Positions 26,044 to 34,620 of a stretch of DNA of 64,000 nucleotides are shown here, piece by piece. Each line of letters starts with the position of its first letter. Positions within the stretch are counted from its first letter, which is position 1. The notes under the pieces were generated by a model. The model did no database searches. It was not told the origin of the DNA and saw nothing but the letters and a program-made list of their open reading frames with translations. A program made the translations under genes and the position numbers. The stretch is from Mycobacteroides franklinii (GTDB lineage: Bacteria > Actinomycetota > Actinomycetes > Mycobacteriales > Mycobacteriaceae). The stretch covers positions 496,001-560,000 of the forward strand of contig NZ_MAFQ01000005.1 of the NCBI RefSeq assembly GCF_002013895.1, in the 5' to 3' direction.

Positions 26044-27773
26044 CTATCGGCAACGATATTGATGTTCGACGGCAGGCTCTGCGCGATCGCTTCCCGATAT
26101 GGCGTCCTTACACACTGTCGGACTGGCTTGATTCGTGTGTGACCGCTTTTGGGCAGAATCCATTCGTGATCACTGATGACGTGACCATGACCTACCGTGA
26201 CGTCGCGGATCAGTCTTGTTGGCTCGCGGCAGGGCTGAGAACCCTGGGAGTATGCCCGGGCGACCGTGTGGGCATACTCATGGCCAACTATCCCGAGTTT
26301 GTCACGGTCAAGTTCGCGATAGCCCGAACGGGCGCCGTAGCGGTGCCGTTCAATTACCTGTATCGCACTGAGGAACTGGCCCATGTCCTTGCTGATTCAG
26401 GGTGCAGCGTCCTAGTGGCGATGACGGAGCACGGCGGGCTCGACTACCAGTCGATGCTCGACAGCATTGCGCCGGGCTGGGATGAGCCGGGATTCGCTGA
26501 TCGGGCGCACGGTGACGGCGCAGCACCGGCCTTGCGTCACGTGGTGCTGTTGCGGACCGGACGTCCGTTGCGGCCGGGCACGATGTCGGTCTCGGATCTG
26601 ACGTACCTCGAGTGCACCGATGACGATGTGCGGCCGTCGAGGCTCAATCCGCATGGGCCGGGGGACATGCTGTACACGTCAGGCACCACCGGTTCCCCGA
26701 AAGGTGTGCTGGTTTCCCATGACGGCGTGCTTCGCACCGCGTACGCGTCCGCACTGACCAGAGCCTACGAGGACGGCCGCCGGATTCTCTATTCGTTGCC
26801 GTGCTACCACATGTTCGGGTATGTCGAAGGCCTGCTGTCGGTGATGTACGTGGGGGGTGCGGTGGTGCTGCAGCCGACATTCAGTGCCGAAGGATACTTT
26901 CGAGGGATCGAGAAGCATTGCGCCACAGATATTCTCTGCGTTCCCACGATGGCGGTGGCGCTGCTGGAGAGCCCGAATCGGGCCAACTACGACCTCAGCA
27001 CCTTGACTGCAATCCTGTGCGGCTCGGCTCCGGCGCCGGTATGGCTGTGGCAACAGATAGAGCGAGAACTTGGCGTGAGTGAGATCGTCACCGGATACGG
27101 AATGACCGAGTGCGGGGGCGCGATGACACTGACGCTGCCGGAGGATCCGCTTGAGTTGACCTCCGAGACGGTGGGACGTCCAAAACTGGCCGGTGCCGCC
27201 GGTATTGCCGGCACGGATGCTTTGACCACCTACCGCGTCGTGAGTCGGGACGATGGCGGTGCTGTTCCCTCCGGAGCCGAAGGCGAATTGGTGTCCACCG
27301 GGCCCACCACGATGCTGGGTTACTGGAATCAGGTGGGAGAAACTGAGCGCGCGATCCGGGAGGGGTGGCTGCATTCGGGCGACTTGGGGCGAATCCGCAC
27401 CGACGGCTATCTGCAGCTGGCAGGCCGCAGTAAGGAGCTCTACAAAAGTGGTGGCGAGTTGGTCATGCCCAAGGAGATCGAGGACATGCTGGCCGGTCAC
27501 GAGGGCATCAGCCAGGTGTTCGCCGTTGGTCTGCGTGATGACCGTTGGGGTGAGATCGGTTGTGTGGTGGTCGTGCCCACGCCCGGGTCGGTGATCACCG
27601 AAGAGGACGTGTTTGCGATATGTCGTGCCAGGCTGGCGCGTTTCAAGGTGCCTAAACGAGTGGTCTTCTGTCGCGCTGAGGATCTGCCGACAACGCCGAC
27701 CGGGAAGGTCCAAAAGTACCGTCTCGTGGAAGTTCTCAGTGCAGCCAGCCCGAAACAAGTCACGCAGGCGTGA
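26040..27773 (+). CDS. Acyl-CoA synthetase (AMP-forming) 2
   Basis: A 577-residue ligase unlike its neighbour. LYTSGTTGSPKG is the P-loop, GYGMTECGGA the adenine motif, HSGDLGRI the hinge and TPTGKVQKYR the C-terminal Lys segment. The adjacent ligase 1 is clearly diverged, so they probably activate different acids in the same pathway, such as intact substrate and a ring-opened product. The last 14 bases overlap the 3' end of the opposite-strand MBL-fold gene. This convergent overlap leaves no room for a separate terminator. Confidence 0.9.
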   Translation: MTIGNDIDVRRQALRDRFPIWRPYTLSDWLDSCVTAFGQNPFVITDDVTMTYRDVADQSCWLAAGLRTLGVCPGDRVGILMANYPEFVTVKFAIARTGAVAVPFNYLYRTEELAHVLADSGCSVLVAMTEHGGLDYQSMLDSIAPGWDEPGFADRAHGDGAAPALRHVVLLRTGRPLRPGTMSVSDLTYLECTDDDVRPSRLNPHGPGDMLYTSGTTGSPKGVLVSHDGVLRTAYASALTRAYEDGRRILYSLPCYHMFGYVEGLLSVMYVGGAVVLQPTFSAEGYFRGIEKHCATDILCVPTMAVALLESPNRANYDLSTLTAILCGSAPAPVWLWQQIERELGVSEIVTGYGMTECGGAMTLTLPEDPLELTSETVGRPKLAGAAGIAGTDALTTYRVVSRDDGGAVPSGAEGELVSTGPTTMLGYWNQVGETERAIREGWLHSGDLGRIRTDGYLQLAGRSKELYKSGGELVMPKEIEDMLAGHEGISQVFAVGLRDDRWGEIGCVVVVPTPGSVITEEDVFAICRARLARFKVPKRVVFCRAEDLPTTPTGKVQKYRLVEVLSAASPKQVTQA

Positions 27774-28782
27774 ACACCTGTCCCTCATCGGTCTCGTGAG
27801 CGGTGAGGCTGCGTTGAGCTGCAAGCAGATCCAGATGCGCGAGCACTTCCAAGACTGCCGTCATGCGGTGGACCACGTCCAGCTCGTCGAGCGGTCTCCG
27901 CCGGCGGGTCCAGCGCATTCGCTTGGCTACTCCGTACGCGGATGATGGCTCGGCGCTGACAATCGTGGCTATGGATTCGAGCCGCTCACGATGATGATCC
28001 AGCAATTCCTGCGCCCGACTTCGTGTCCTGCCGGTGGTGGGCCCGTGTGCCGGAAGCATCTGTGCATCCGGAAGGTCAAGAAACAGCCTCAGCGACGACA
28101 TGTATGACTGCAGCGGCATGGCTTCGGGGGCACGTTCAAAGGCGATCGAAGGTGTGATGCGCGGCAGTAGGTGGTCGCCGGTGAAGACGGCTGCTCCTGC
28201 ACAATCCTGAAACACGGTGTGTCCGCGCGTATGCCCGGGCGTCGACCGCGCAAGGATGGTGGTGCTTCCACAATCGATCAGATCACCGTCGTCGATCCAT
28301 CGATCCGGCGGCTCAAAGGGAACGCCCTCTTCGTAGGGTTCCCAACGTAGTGCCTCGATGTCCGCGGCCAGTCGGCTCGCGCCGGCGCGAACGAGCAGCG
28401 CGACTTGGTTCGGGTGAACGCCCTCCAGAGCAGTGAACGCCTCGATGCTGTGGCGCTCCTCTTGGCCCAGCATCAGCTCTATGCCAAACGTGTTGCGCCA
28501 TTGGATGGCCAGGGAATAGTGGTCCCAGTGTTGATGGGTGACCAGGATCCTGCGCACGTCCGAAGGCGTGGCGCCCAGCATGCGCAGCGCTGCCAGCAGC
28601 ACCGTCTCCGAAGGTTCATACGCCCACCCTGGGTCGATGAGGGTGATTCCGTCCGGTGCGGTGATGACATAGGCGTTGACGGCCCTGAGGCCGGGCAGCG
28701 GCAACGGCAGCGGAACTCTGCGCACGTGCTCGGAGACCTGGTGGGCAGCGTCGGTGTCTCCTGAGAGTGGCCGGGCTCCCAT
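27760..28782 (-). CDS. Metallo-beta-lactamase-fold hydrolase
   Basis: A 340-residue MBL-fold protein. The zinc ligands THQHWDH give His83, His85, Asp87 and His88; TPGHTRGH and FTGDHLLPR supply the later His and Asp ligands. A winged-helix-like C-terminal region (VAKRMRWTRR...) is similar to that of LACTB2/glyoxalase II-like bacterial proteins. A CoA-thioester or lactone hydrolase is plausible. GGGAGG precedes the ATG. It is the only minus-strand gene inside the plus-strand catabolic block and is divergent from the MaoC gene. Confidence 0.87.
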   Translation of the reverse strand: MGARPLSGDTDAAHQVSEHVRRVPLPLPLPGLRAVNAYVITAPDGITLIDPGWAYEPSETVLLAALRMLGATPSDVRRILVTHQHWDHYSLAIQWRNTFGIELMLGQEERHSIEAFTALEGVHPNQVALLVRAGASRLAADIEALRWEPYEEGVPFEPPDRWIDDGDLIDCGSTTILARSTPGHTRGHTVFQDCAGAAVFTGDHLLPRITPSIAFERAPEAMPLQSYMSSLRLFLDLPDAQMLPAHGPTTGRTRSRAQELLDHHRERLESIATIVSAEPSSAYGVAKRMRWTRRRRPLDELDVVHRMTAVLEVLAHLDLLAAQRSLTAHETDEGQVFTPA

Positions 28783-28813
28783 CGGCAGCCTCCCGTAGCC
28801 CTATGCGAAATTA

Positions 28814-28848
28814 AACTTAAAATAGAAAATTAGGTTAGCATGCCTAAC
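28814..28848. promoter_or_regulatory. Two adjacent inverted repeats in a divergent promoter
   Basis: The 179-base gap between the MBL-fold gene (minus) and the MaoC gene (plus) is AT-rich around 28805-28850. AACTTAA (28814-28820) pairs six of seven positions with TTAGGTT (28830-28836) around AATAGAAAA, and GTTAG-CATGC-CTAAC occupies 28834-28848. The first repeat aligns in part with the operator at 14475-14505 when both are centred on AGA. It is a candidate shared operator for a cluster regulator. Confidence 0.5.
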
Positions 28849-28961
28849 TGGTGGTGCTTCAAGGCCTGTCTGAAGTATTGAAAATATGTTCAAAACGGAG
28901 TTTCCCCTCATCGCTGCTGGTTGGCGGCGAGGTCCTTACGTCGAGCTGAGGAGTCGTTTGC

Positions 28962-29414
28962 ATGGAGGTCTTTCCCAGTATCAGTGAGTTCGAGGAGGCC
29001 GCTGGTCGTGAGCTCGGGCCGACGGGCTGGAAGCAGATCACACAGGACAGGGTCAATGGCTTTGCCGATGCGACCGATGACCAGCAATGGATACACGTCG
29101 ACCCGGATCGCGCGGCGCAGGGGCCATTTGGGGGAACCATCGCGCACGGATTGCTGACCCTGTCGCTGCTGCCCACATTCATGCACGAGCTGTACCGCGT
29201 GGAAGGGGCATCCATGGCAATCAATTACGGGCTGAACAAGGTTCGTTTCATCACTCCGGTTCCGGTGGGTGGTCGACTCCGCGCCCGCTCACGTATCGAG
29301 CACGTGGCCCGTCTGGATTCTGCGGTGCAGGCAACCCTGGCCACCACCATCGAGATCGAAGGTGCGCCAAAGCCCGCCGCTGTGATCGAATCGATCGTGC
29401 GCTATGTCGGCTGA
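28962..29414 (+). CDS. MaoC-family (R)-specific enoyl-CoA hydratase
   Basis: A 150-residue single hotdog-fold protein. FADATDDQQWIHVDPDRAAQ and PFGGTIAHGLLTLSLLP contain the hydratase 2 Asp/His catalytic motif, intact. It should hydrate a trans-2-enoyl-CoA to the (3R)-hydroxyacyl-CoA, the substrate for the MFE-2-type SDR at 23529. GAGGAG lies upstream of the ATG. The 3' end overlaps the next gene by 11 bases. Confidence 0.88.
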   Translation: MEVFPSISEFEEAAGRELGPTGWKQITQDRVNGFADATDDQQWIHVDPDRAAQGPFGGTIAHGLLTLSLLPTFMHELYRVEGASMAINYGLNKVRFITPVPVGGRLRARSRIEHVARLDSAVQATLATTIEIEGAPKPAAVIESIVRYVG

Positions 29415-30615
29415 GCTGTCGCGCGAGACGAAGGTCGCGGTGGCTCGGGACCTTTACCGGACGTTGGCGGCCGGCGACCGTGAAGGACTGCAGGGGCTGC
29501 TGCATCCCGGCTTCACCGGTCATGCTGCGGAAGGTCTTCCGTTGAACATGGGCGGGGACCATGTCGGTATCGACGCCATGTGCGAAAATCTGTGGTGGCG
29601 CATCGGCAGGCACTTCAGTGCACGGGCGGTGCCGGGGGATTTTCAGCTGATGGACGACGGCCGACTCATGGTTGCGGGCACCTACCGTGGTTCGGCCCGA
29701 GGCAGCGGAAACCCCCTGGACGCGGCGTTCATCCACGTGCTGAAGTTCGCTTCTGACGAACGAATCATCGCTCTTCATCAGCTGACGGACACCGCGGCTT
29801 GGCGTGCGGCGTTGGATGGGCCAGATCGGCTGCAGACCATTGATTTTCAGGTTGACTCTGGCCTGGCGACGATGTGCCTGAATCGGCCCGATGCGCGGAA
29901 CGCCATTGATCTGCGAATGGCGGAAGAGACGCTGGAGGTGGCGCGTCGAGTTGCCGCGGACAACAGCATTCGTGCCGTCCTCATCTGTGGCAACGGACCG
30001 GCTCTCACCGTGGGCGGGGATATCGCATATTTTCTCGACAACAGTGCGCAAGGTCTTGGAAATCTCTCCGCGAAGATGACGGCGCCATTCCATCAGGCGT
30101 TTGACATCTTGAGCCGCATCAACGCGCCGATTGTCACCGCAGCGCAGGGGGCGGTTGCCGGTGGGGGATTGGGGTACGTGTACGCGGCCGACATCGTGGT
30201 GGCGTCCGATGACGCCAGATTTGTGACGGCGTTCTCTGGAATCGGGCTCTCCGGCGATGGCGGTGGGACCTGGCATCTTCCGCGGCTGATCGGGCCTCGA
30301 CGTGCCGCAGCGGCGTATATGCGTAACACACCCATCAGCGCGACGCAGGCCTACGAGTGGGGGCTGGTCAACGAGGTTGTCCCGGGAGACGACCTTCGGT
30401 CCCGTGCAACAGAATTGGCAATCGAGCTAGCCAACGGCCCCACGGTGGCCTATGGGGTCATGCGGTCTTTGTTGAGAGACAGCTGGCGTAATGACCTGCC
30501 CACTCAGCTGGCGGCAGAGACGCGCGGGGTCAGACTCACCGGAGACAGCAGGGACGCGGTGAGTGCCATGCAGGCTTTTGTCAACAAGACCATCCCTACA
30601 TTTGGAGGGCAGTAG
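29404..30615 (+). CDS. Fusion of SnoaL/NTF2-like domain and crotonase
   Basis: A 403-residue two-domain protein. Residues 1 to about 135 (ARDLYRTLAAGDREGLQGLL, later GTYRGSARGSGNPLDAAFIH) form a SnoaL/ketosteroid-isomerase-like cone. Residues about 140-403 form a crotonase with ALTVGGDIAYF as oxyanion region and GLSGDGGGTW, where an Asp takes the isomerase-like position. The usual cysteine-glycine start of the oxyanion loop is replaced by LTVGG. The single uninterrupted frame and an overlap with the MaoC gene argue for a genuine fusion. It may couple two isomerisation or hydration steps. Confidence 0.85.
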   Translation: MSAELSRETKVAVARDLYRTLAAGDREGLQGLLHPGFTGHAAEGLPLNMGGDHVGIDAMCENLWWRIGRHFSARAVPGDFQLMDDGRLMVAGTYRGSARGSGNPLDAAFIHVLKFASDERIIALHQLTDTAAWRAALDGPDRLQTIDFQVDSGLATMCLNRPDARNAIDLRMAEETLEVARRVAADNSIRAVLICGNGPALTVGGDIAYFLDNSAQGLGNLSAKMTAPFHQAFDILSRINAPIVTAAQGAVAGGGLGYVYAADIVVASDDARFVTAFSGIGLSGDGGGTWHLPRLIGPRRAAAAYMRNTPISATQAYEWGLVNEVVPGDDLRSRATELAIELANGPTVAYGVMRSLLRDSWRNDLPTQLAAETRGVRLTGDSRDAVSAMQAFVNKTIPTFGGQ

Positions 30616-30619
30616 ACCC

Positions 30620-31780
30620 ATGACTAGCCTCATCCAAGACGGCGACGAGCACCGCGCCATACGGGAGAGCGTCGCTGGAATCGTCAATCGTTATGGCGCG
30701 CAGTACTTCATACAGCGTAGCCACAGTGGTGAAGGCATCGAGGAGCTGTGGAAGGATCTCGGTGCTGCGGGGCTGCTGGGCGTCCATCTGCCTGAAGAAT
30801 ATGGCGGCGGGGGCGGCGGCATGAGGGAGGCCGTCGTTGTTGTTGAGGAGCTGGCAGCTCATGGGTTCCCGCTCCTCATCTGGGTCATATCGCCGGCGAT
30901 TTGCGGAAACATCCTGCTGCACCATGCATCTGAAGAAATGAAACAACGGTGGCTCCCGGATATAGCGGCAGGCAGCCGCAAGATGGCCTTCGGGCTGACC
31001 GAACCCGATGCCGGGTCTAACAGCCACAATGTCAAGACAGTGGCGCGCAAGACCAGCAGTGGCTGGGCACTGACCGGCTCGAAGTACTACATATCCGCGG
31101 TCGATCAGTGCGACGCGATCTTGGTTGTTGCGCGCGATGGCGACCTCTCCACACCAGATGCACCTCGACTGTCGCTGTTTGTGGTGCCCACAGACTCTCG
31201 TGGGCTGACATACCAGAAGATCGAAACGTCCATCGTCTCACCCGACAAGCAGTTCACGGTCTTCTTGGACGAGGTCGAGCTGGGCGACGACGCCTTGATT
31301 GGACAGGCTGGCAACGGATTGCGGCAGGTGTTCGATGGGCTGAACCCCGAACGTATCCTGGTGGGCGCAATCTGCGGTGGGATAGGCCGTTACGCGATAG
31401 ACAGAGCATCCGATTACGCGCGCCAGCGCGTGGTGTGGTCCACACCCATCGGCGCGCACCAGGGCGTCGCACATCCCCTGGCCGAGTCACACATCGCCGT
31501 CGAGCTTGGCCGTCTGGCCACTGCACACAGTGCCGAGCTGTTCGACACGGGTCTGTCAGCCGGAGAGGCGGCCAACATTGCCAAGTTCGCCGCGTCGGAG
31601 GCGGCGCTCGTGGCACTCGACCAAGCCATCCAGACGCACGGCGGCAACGGGCTGTCCCACGAGTACGGCCTATCGGAATTGTGGTTCGTCACAAGGCTTA
31701 TGCGCACCGCACCGGTGAGCCGGGAGATGGTCCTGAATTACGTGGCCCAGACGTCGCTGGGCTTGCCTCGTTCTTACTGA
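30620..31780 (+). CDS. Acyl-CoA dehydrogenase
   Basis: A 386-residue flavoprotein dehydrogenase from the ATG at 30620 (GGAGGG upstream); the frame is open earlier but inside the fusion gene. FGLTEPDAGSNSHNV is the FAD-contacting loop and THGGNGLSHEYGLSELW contains the catalytic Glu in the position of MCAD Glu376. It should insert the alpha-beta double bond into an acyl-CoA. It is spaced four bases from the preceding gene. Confidence 0.9.
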   Translation: MTSLIQDGDEHRAIRESVAGIVNRYGAQYFIQRSHSGEGIEELWKDLGAAGLLGVHLPEEYGGGGGGMREAVVVVEELAAHGFPLLIWVISPAICGNILLHHASEEMKQRWLPDIAAGSRKMAFGLTEPDAGSNSHNVKTVARKTSSGWALTGSKYYISAVDQCDAILVVARDGDLSTPDAPRLSLFVVPTDSRGLTYQKIETSIVSPDKQFTVFLDEVELGDDALIGQAGNGLRQVFDGLNPERILVGAICGGIGRYAIDRASDYARQRVVWSTPIGAHQGVAHPLAESHIAVELGRLATAHSAELFDTGLSAGEAANIAKFAASEAALVALDQAIQTHGGNGLSHEYGLSELWFVTRLMRTAPVSREMVLNYVAQTSLGLPRSY

Positions 31781-31812
31781 GTACCCCACAAGACATCAGG
31801 AAGAGGATCGAT

Positions 31813-33117
31813 ATGGTGACTGAACAGGATTTCGATGCAGTCGTGATTGGCGCGGGAGCGGGCGGCTTGTTCACCGCGGCGCGCTTGACGCGGCAGGGGT
31901 ATCGCACACTTGTCATCGAGCGACTCGACAAAGTGGGTGGCCGCGCATCCACGGACGAGGTTGACGGCTTCAAAGTCAACAACGGTGCAATCGTCGTCGA
32001 GGTCGGCGGGATCACCGAACAGACCTGTCGTGAGGTTGGTGCGCGGTTCGACATCCGTGAGCCTAAGCCCCCAATTCTTTACCGGATCGGTGGTAAGGAT
32101 GTCGACGTCACGGGAGGCGGGTGGGGCTTTCTGCTGAGCAGGCTCACCCGGCAAGGAGCCAAGTTGGTCAAGGGAATTGGTGCGGCACGCAACGATTCAG
32201 GGTTGCCGGAGGACGAGATTTCCACGGCCGAATGGGTGTCGAAGTACACGAAGAACGAGGGTGTGCACGGAGTATTCCGCAACATGTGCGCGTCGGTCTT
32301 CGCCGTGGGATCTGAGGACCTGCCCGCGCGTGTCTTCCTCACCTACTTCACTCGCAAGAGTGCTTTCAAACGGTTTGGGTTCCACCCCGAGGGCACGATC
32401 GGACTGTGGCGATCCCTCGCCGAGGTCGTGGAGGAGGGCGGTGGCCAAATATGGCTTTCTGCAGCGGTGGACAAGATCCTCGTGGAGGGCGATGCCGTGA
32501 CCGGTGTCGAAGCCACGCGTGACGGTGGCACCGTTCGCATCAACAGTCCGTTGGTGATCAGTGATGTCGGGCCGGCCGCGACGGTGTCCCTGCTTGGCGA
32601 GGAGACCGTGCCTGCCGAGTATCAGGCTCTGGTCAAGAACGCCGACCGGCCGACCTCGATGATCTCGGTGAATTTCGCAAGTCGTGACCGTCTCGTCGAT
32701 GTGCCCGGGATGCTCAGCTTCGCGCAGTCACGCCGGTTGGCCTACATCGCCAATTTCACCGATCTCTGTCCGGAGATGGCTCCCCAGGGGTGGCATCTGT
32801 ACGTCGGCACGGCAGTCCCCAAACCTTCGATTGGAGGTTTCGATGAGGCGACGGAGACGGGCTACCTGTTAGACGATCTGCGCGACAACATCAGAGACTT
32901 CGACACGCGCGCACGTATTCTCAACATTGCGATCACACGCGATGACTGGCCTCCGCAGCGTGCTGTCGCAGGGTTCGACCTCTCACACGAGACCCCATTC
33001 CGGGGGCTGTGGAATGTGGGAGACGGTGTCAAGGAGTACGCCAACGGAGGCACGACCGCGTGTGCTGAGACGGCTAAGCTTGTGGTGGACAAGATCGTCT
33101 CGAGAACCGCGTCGTGA
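31813..33117 (+). CDS. FAD-dependent oxidoreductase, phytoene-desaturase/amine-oxidase-like
   Basis: A 434-residue flavoprotein. The N-terminal dinucleotide motif VVIGAGAGGLFTAARL with the following ERLDKVGGRAST is the classic FAD-binding start of the phytoene desaturase/amine oxidase superfamily. The C-terminal GLWNVGDGVKEYANGGTTACAETA forms the second FAD-contacting segment. A ring or chain desaturation, or oxidation of an alcohol, is plausible. I chose ATG 31813; the same frame is open for about 700 bases upstream, but that part runs through the acyl-CoA dehydrogenase gene. The stop overlaps the next gene as ATGA. Confidence 0.88.
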   Translation: MVTEQDFDAVVIGAGAGGLFTAARLTRQGYRTLVIERLDKVGGRASTDEVDGFKVNNGAIVVEVGGITEQTCREVGARFDIREPKPPILYRIGGKDVDVTGGGWGFLLSRLTRQGAKLVKGIGAARNDSGLPEDEISTAEWVSKYTKNEGVHGVFRNMCASVFAVGSEDLPARVFLTYFTRKSAFKRFGFHPEGTIGLWRSLAEVVEEGGGQIWLSAAVDKILVEGDAVTGVEATRDGGTVRINSPLVISDVGPAATVSLLGEETVPAEYQALVKNADRPTSMISVNFASRDRLVDVPGMLSFAQSRRLAYIANFTDLCPEMAPQGWHLYVGTAVPKPSIGGFDEATETGYLLDDLRDNIRDFDTRARILNIAITRDDWPPQRAVAGFDLSHETPFRGLWNVGDGVKEYANGGTTACAETAKLVVDKIVSRTAS

Positions 33118-33941
33118 TGAAGGGCGTCAGGCGTCGACTGGACTGGGCCCGCAGTCTGCTGTTCGTGCCTGGAGATCGGCCTGAGCGCTATGCAAAGGCG
33201 TCCGGCAGTGGTGCCGACGCGATAGTGATCGATCTTGAGGACGCGGTGGCTCCACACGCGAAAGATGTTGCACGCGAGGCGGCTAAAGGCTGGCTTGCCG
33301 CCGGCGAATACGCGATTGTGCGCGTCAATGGCAGCGATACCCGGTGGCATACGGAGGATATTTCCTTGGTTGCTGCCTACGGATGTCCGGTGATGCTGCC
33401 CAAGGCGCGAGGCTCGTCACATATCTCCACAGTGTCAGCCCAGCTTCCGCCCGGGACCGAGTTGATCGCACTCATCGAGACGGCGGCGGGAGTGTTGGCC
33501 GCTCCAGAGATATGCGCGACAGCCGGTGTGGCGAGGGTGGCATTCGGCAGCATCGATCTCGCGGCCGAGCTCGGGATCAGTCCCGAAGCGCATGAATCAT
33601 TGGCGTACGCGCGAAGCGCGCTCGTGATGTCGGCGGCAGCTGCTAGACAGGCGCCCCCTCTCGATGGCGTCACCACCGCCCTGAACGATGAGGCACTGCT
33701 GGTTTCCGATGCGGCCCGAGCGGCTCGGTGGGGGTTCGGCGGAAAGCTGTGCATCCATCCACGCCAGGTTTCCGCTGTGAACCGACAGTTCAGCCCGTCT
33801 TCGGAGGACCTGACTTGGGCTTGTCGCGTGATGGAGGCATCAGCCGACGGTGCGTCTGTCGTTGATGGCCATATGGTTGACAAACCCGTCATCGAACGCG
33901 CAGTGCGAGTACTGGAAAAACATTCGGCCTGCGGCAGGTAA
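33114..33941 (+). CDS. CitE-like CoA-ester lyase (HpcH/HpaI superfamily) 1
   Basis: A 275-residue TIM-barrel lyase. RSLLFVPGDRPERYAKA, IDLEDAVAP, the RVNG loop, ALIETAAGV (metal Glu) and FGSIDLAAELG (metal Asp) are all present, as in CitE-type Mg-dependent beta-hydroxyacyl-CoA lyases. It probably cleaves a short branched hydroxyacyl-CoA, such as malyl- or citramalyl-CoA-like compounds, late in the pathway. A paralogue lies at 53098 in the core-like region. The gene is followed by a large inverted repeat that may end the transcript. Confidence 0.88.
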   Translation: MMKGVRRRLDWARSLLFVPGDRPERYAKASGSGADAIVIDLEDAVAPHAKDVAREAAKGWLAAGEYAIVRVNGSDTRWHTEDISLVAAYGCPVMLPKARGSSHISTVSAQLPPGTELIALIETAAGVLAAPEICATAGVARVAFGSIDLAAELGISPEAHESLAYARSALVMSAAAARQAPPLDGVTTALNDEALLVSDAARAARWGFGGKLCIHPRQVSAVNRQFSPSSEDLTWACRVMEASADGASVVDGHMVDKPVIERAVRVLEKHSACGR

Positions 33942-34076
33942 CAGATGATATTTAAGTCAAAGTTAGATTCTCCGGGGCAGCGCCGAACGCGCCTGGGTGA
34001 AGAGCGGATGAGCAAACGGTCACCTGTTGTGGCGCCCAGTGCCCACGGTTAGTTCCGACAAGATGCAGGAAGTCGG

Positions 34077-34128
34077 TCGTCACACCCCGCTATCCATAAG
34101 TTGACTTATGGATAGCGGGGTGTGACGA
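34077..34128. terminator. 52-base perfect inverted repeat, probable terminator or cis element
   Basis: Bases 34077-34101 are exactly complementary to 34104-34128, leaving a two-base centre (TG). As RNA this gives a very stable hairpin 136 bases after the CitE-like stop. No T-tract follows, but mycobacterial hairpin terminators often lack one. Its length and perfection are unusual for a plain terminator, so a regulator site, a small mobile-element relic or an RNA element are alternatives. The rest of the 33942-34212 gap shows no gene. Confidence 0.6.
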
Positions 34129-34212
34129 TGCTCATAGCGGGACGGGGCTGTGATGAATGTTCAGGCCGCGGACTCGTTGTAGTTTTGAACAGAAAATAAA
34201 TTAAGGAGCATG

Positions 34213-34617
34213 ATGGGGTTCAGTGACTCGGCCGAGGTTGCCCGATACATCGGTGGGATCTTCGAGACCGCTTTTGACGATCCCGAGATTGGGCCCAAGC
34301 TGGTCGGAACGGGGCTGGTTGTGGCGTTCGATTTCACGGAGCCCGATGCGGTGGTGGTGATTGATATGGCTAACAAATCTGTACGAGAAGGGCTTGACGG
34401 CGGATCGGCGCCCAGCGCGACGATGTCTATGACCGCTGATCTCGGTAGTGCCTACTGGCAAGGCAAGGTCAATCTCCCGCTGGCGATGGCTAAGAAGAAG
34501 ATCAAGGTCGAGGGTAATGTCGCCAGCCTTCTCAAACTGGCGCCGCTCGGCAAGAAGCTTTATCCCTCTTATATCGAGCGTCTCAAGGCCGACGGTCGCG
34601 ACGACCTCTTGGTGTAG
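34213..34617 (+). CDS. SCP2 sterol-carrier-like protein
   Basis: A 134-residue protein resembling the SCP2 lipid-binding domain: GLVVAFDFTEPDAVVVIDM, then ATMSMTADLGSAYWQGKVNLPLAMAKKKIKVEGN, and a basic C-terminal helix. It has no signal peptide, so it would bind a lipid or acyl-CoA in the cytoplasm. ATG 34213 has the better spacing from AAGGAG (34203-34208) than ATG 34210. It starts a new transcription unit downstream of the long inverted repeat and is three bases from the next ligase gene. Confidence 0.85.
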   Translation: MGFSDSAEVARYIGGIFETAFDDPEIGPKLVGTGLVVAFDFTEPDAVVVIDMANKSVREGLDGGSAPSATMSMTADLGSAYWQGKVNLPLAMAKKKIKVEGNVASLLKLAPLGKKLYPSYIERLKADGRDDLLV

Positions 34618-34620
34618 TTC

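Noticed and set aside
31108..31812. Upstream extension of the flavoprotein frame
   Set aside because: This part lies inside the acyl-CoA dehydrogenase gene in a different frame and is Arg-rich nonsense; the FAD motif begins just after ATG 31813.
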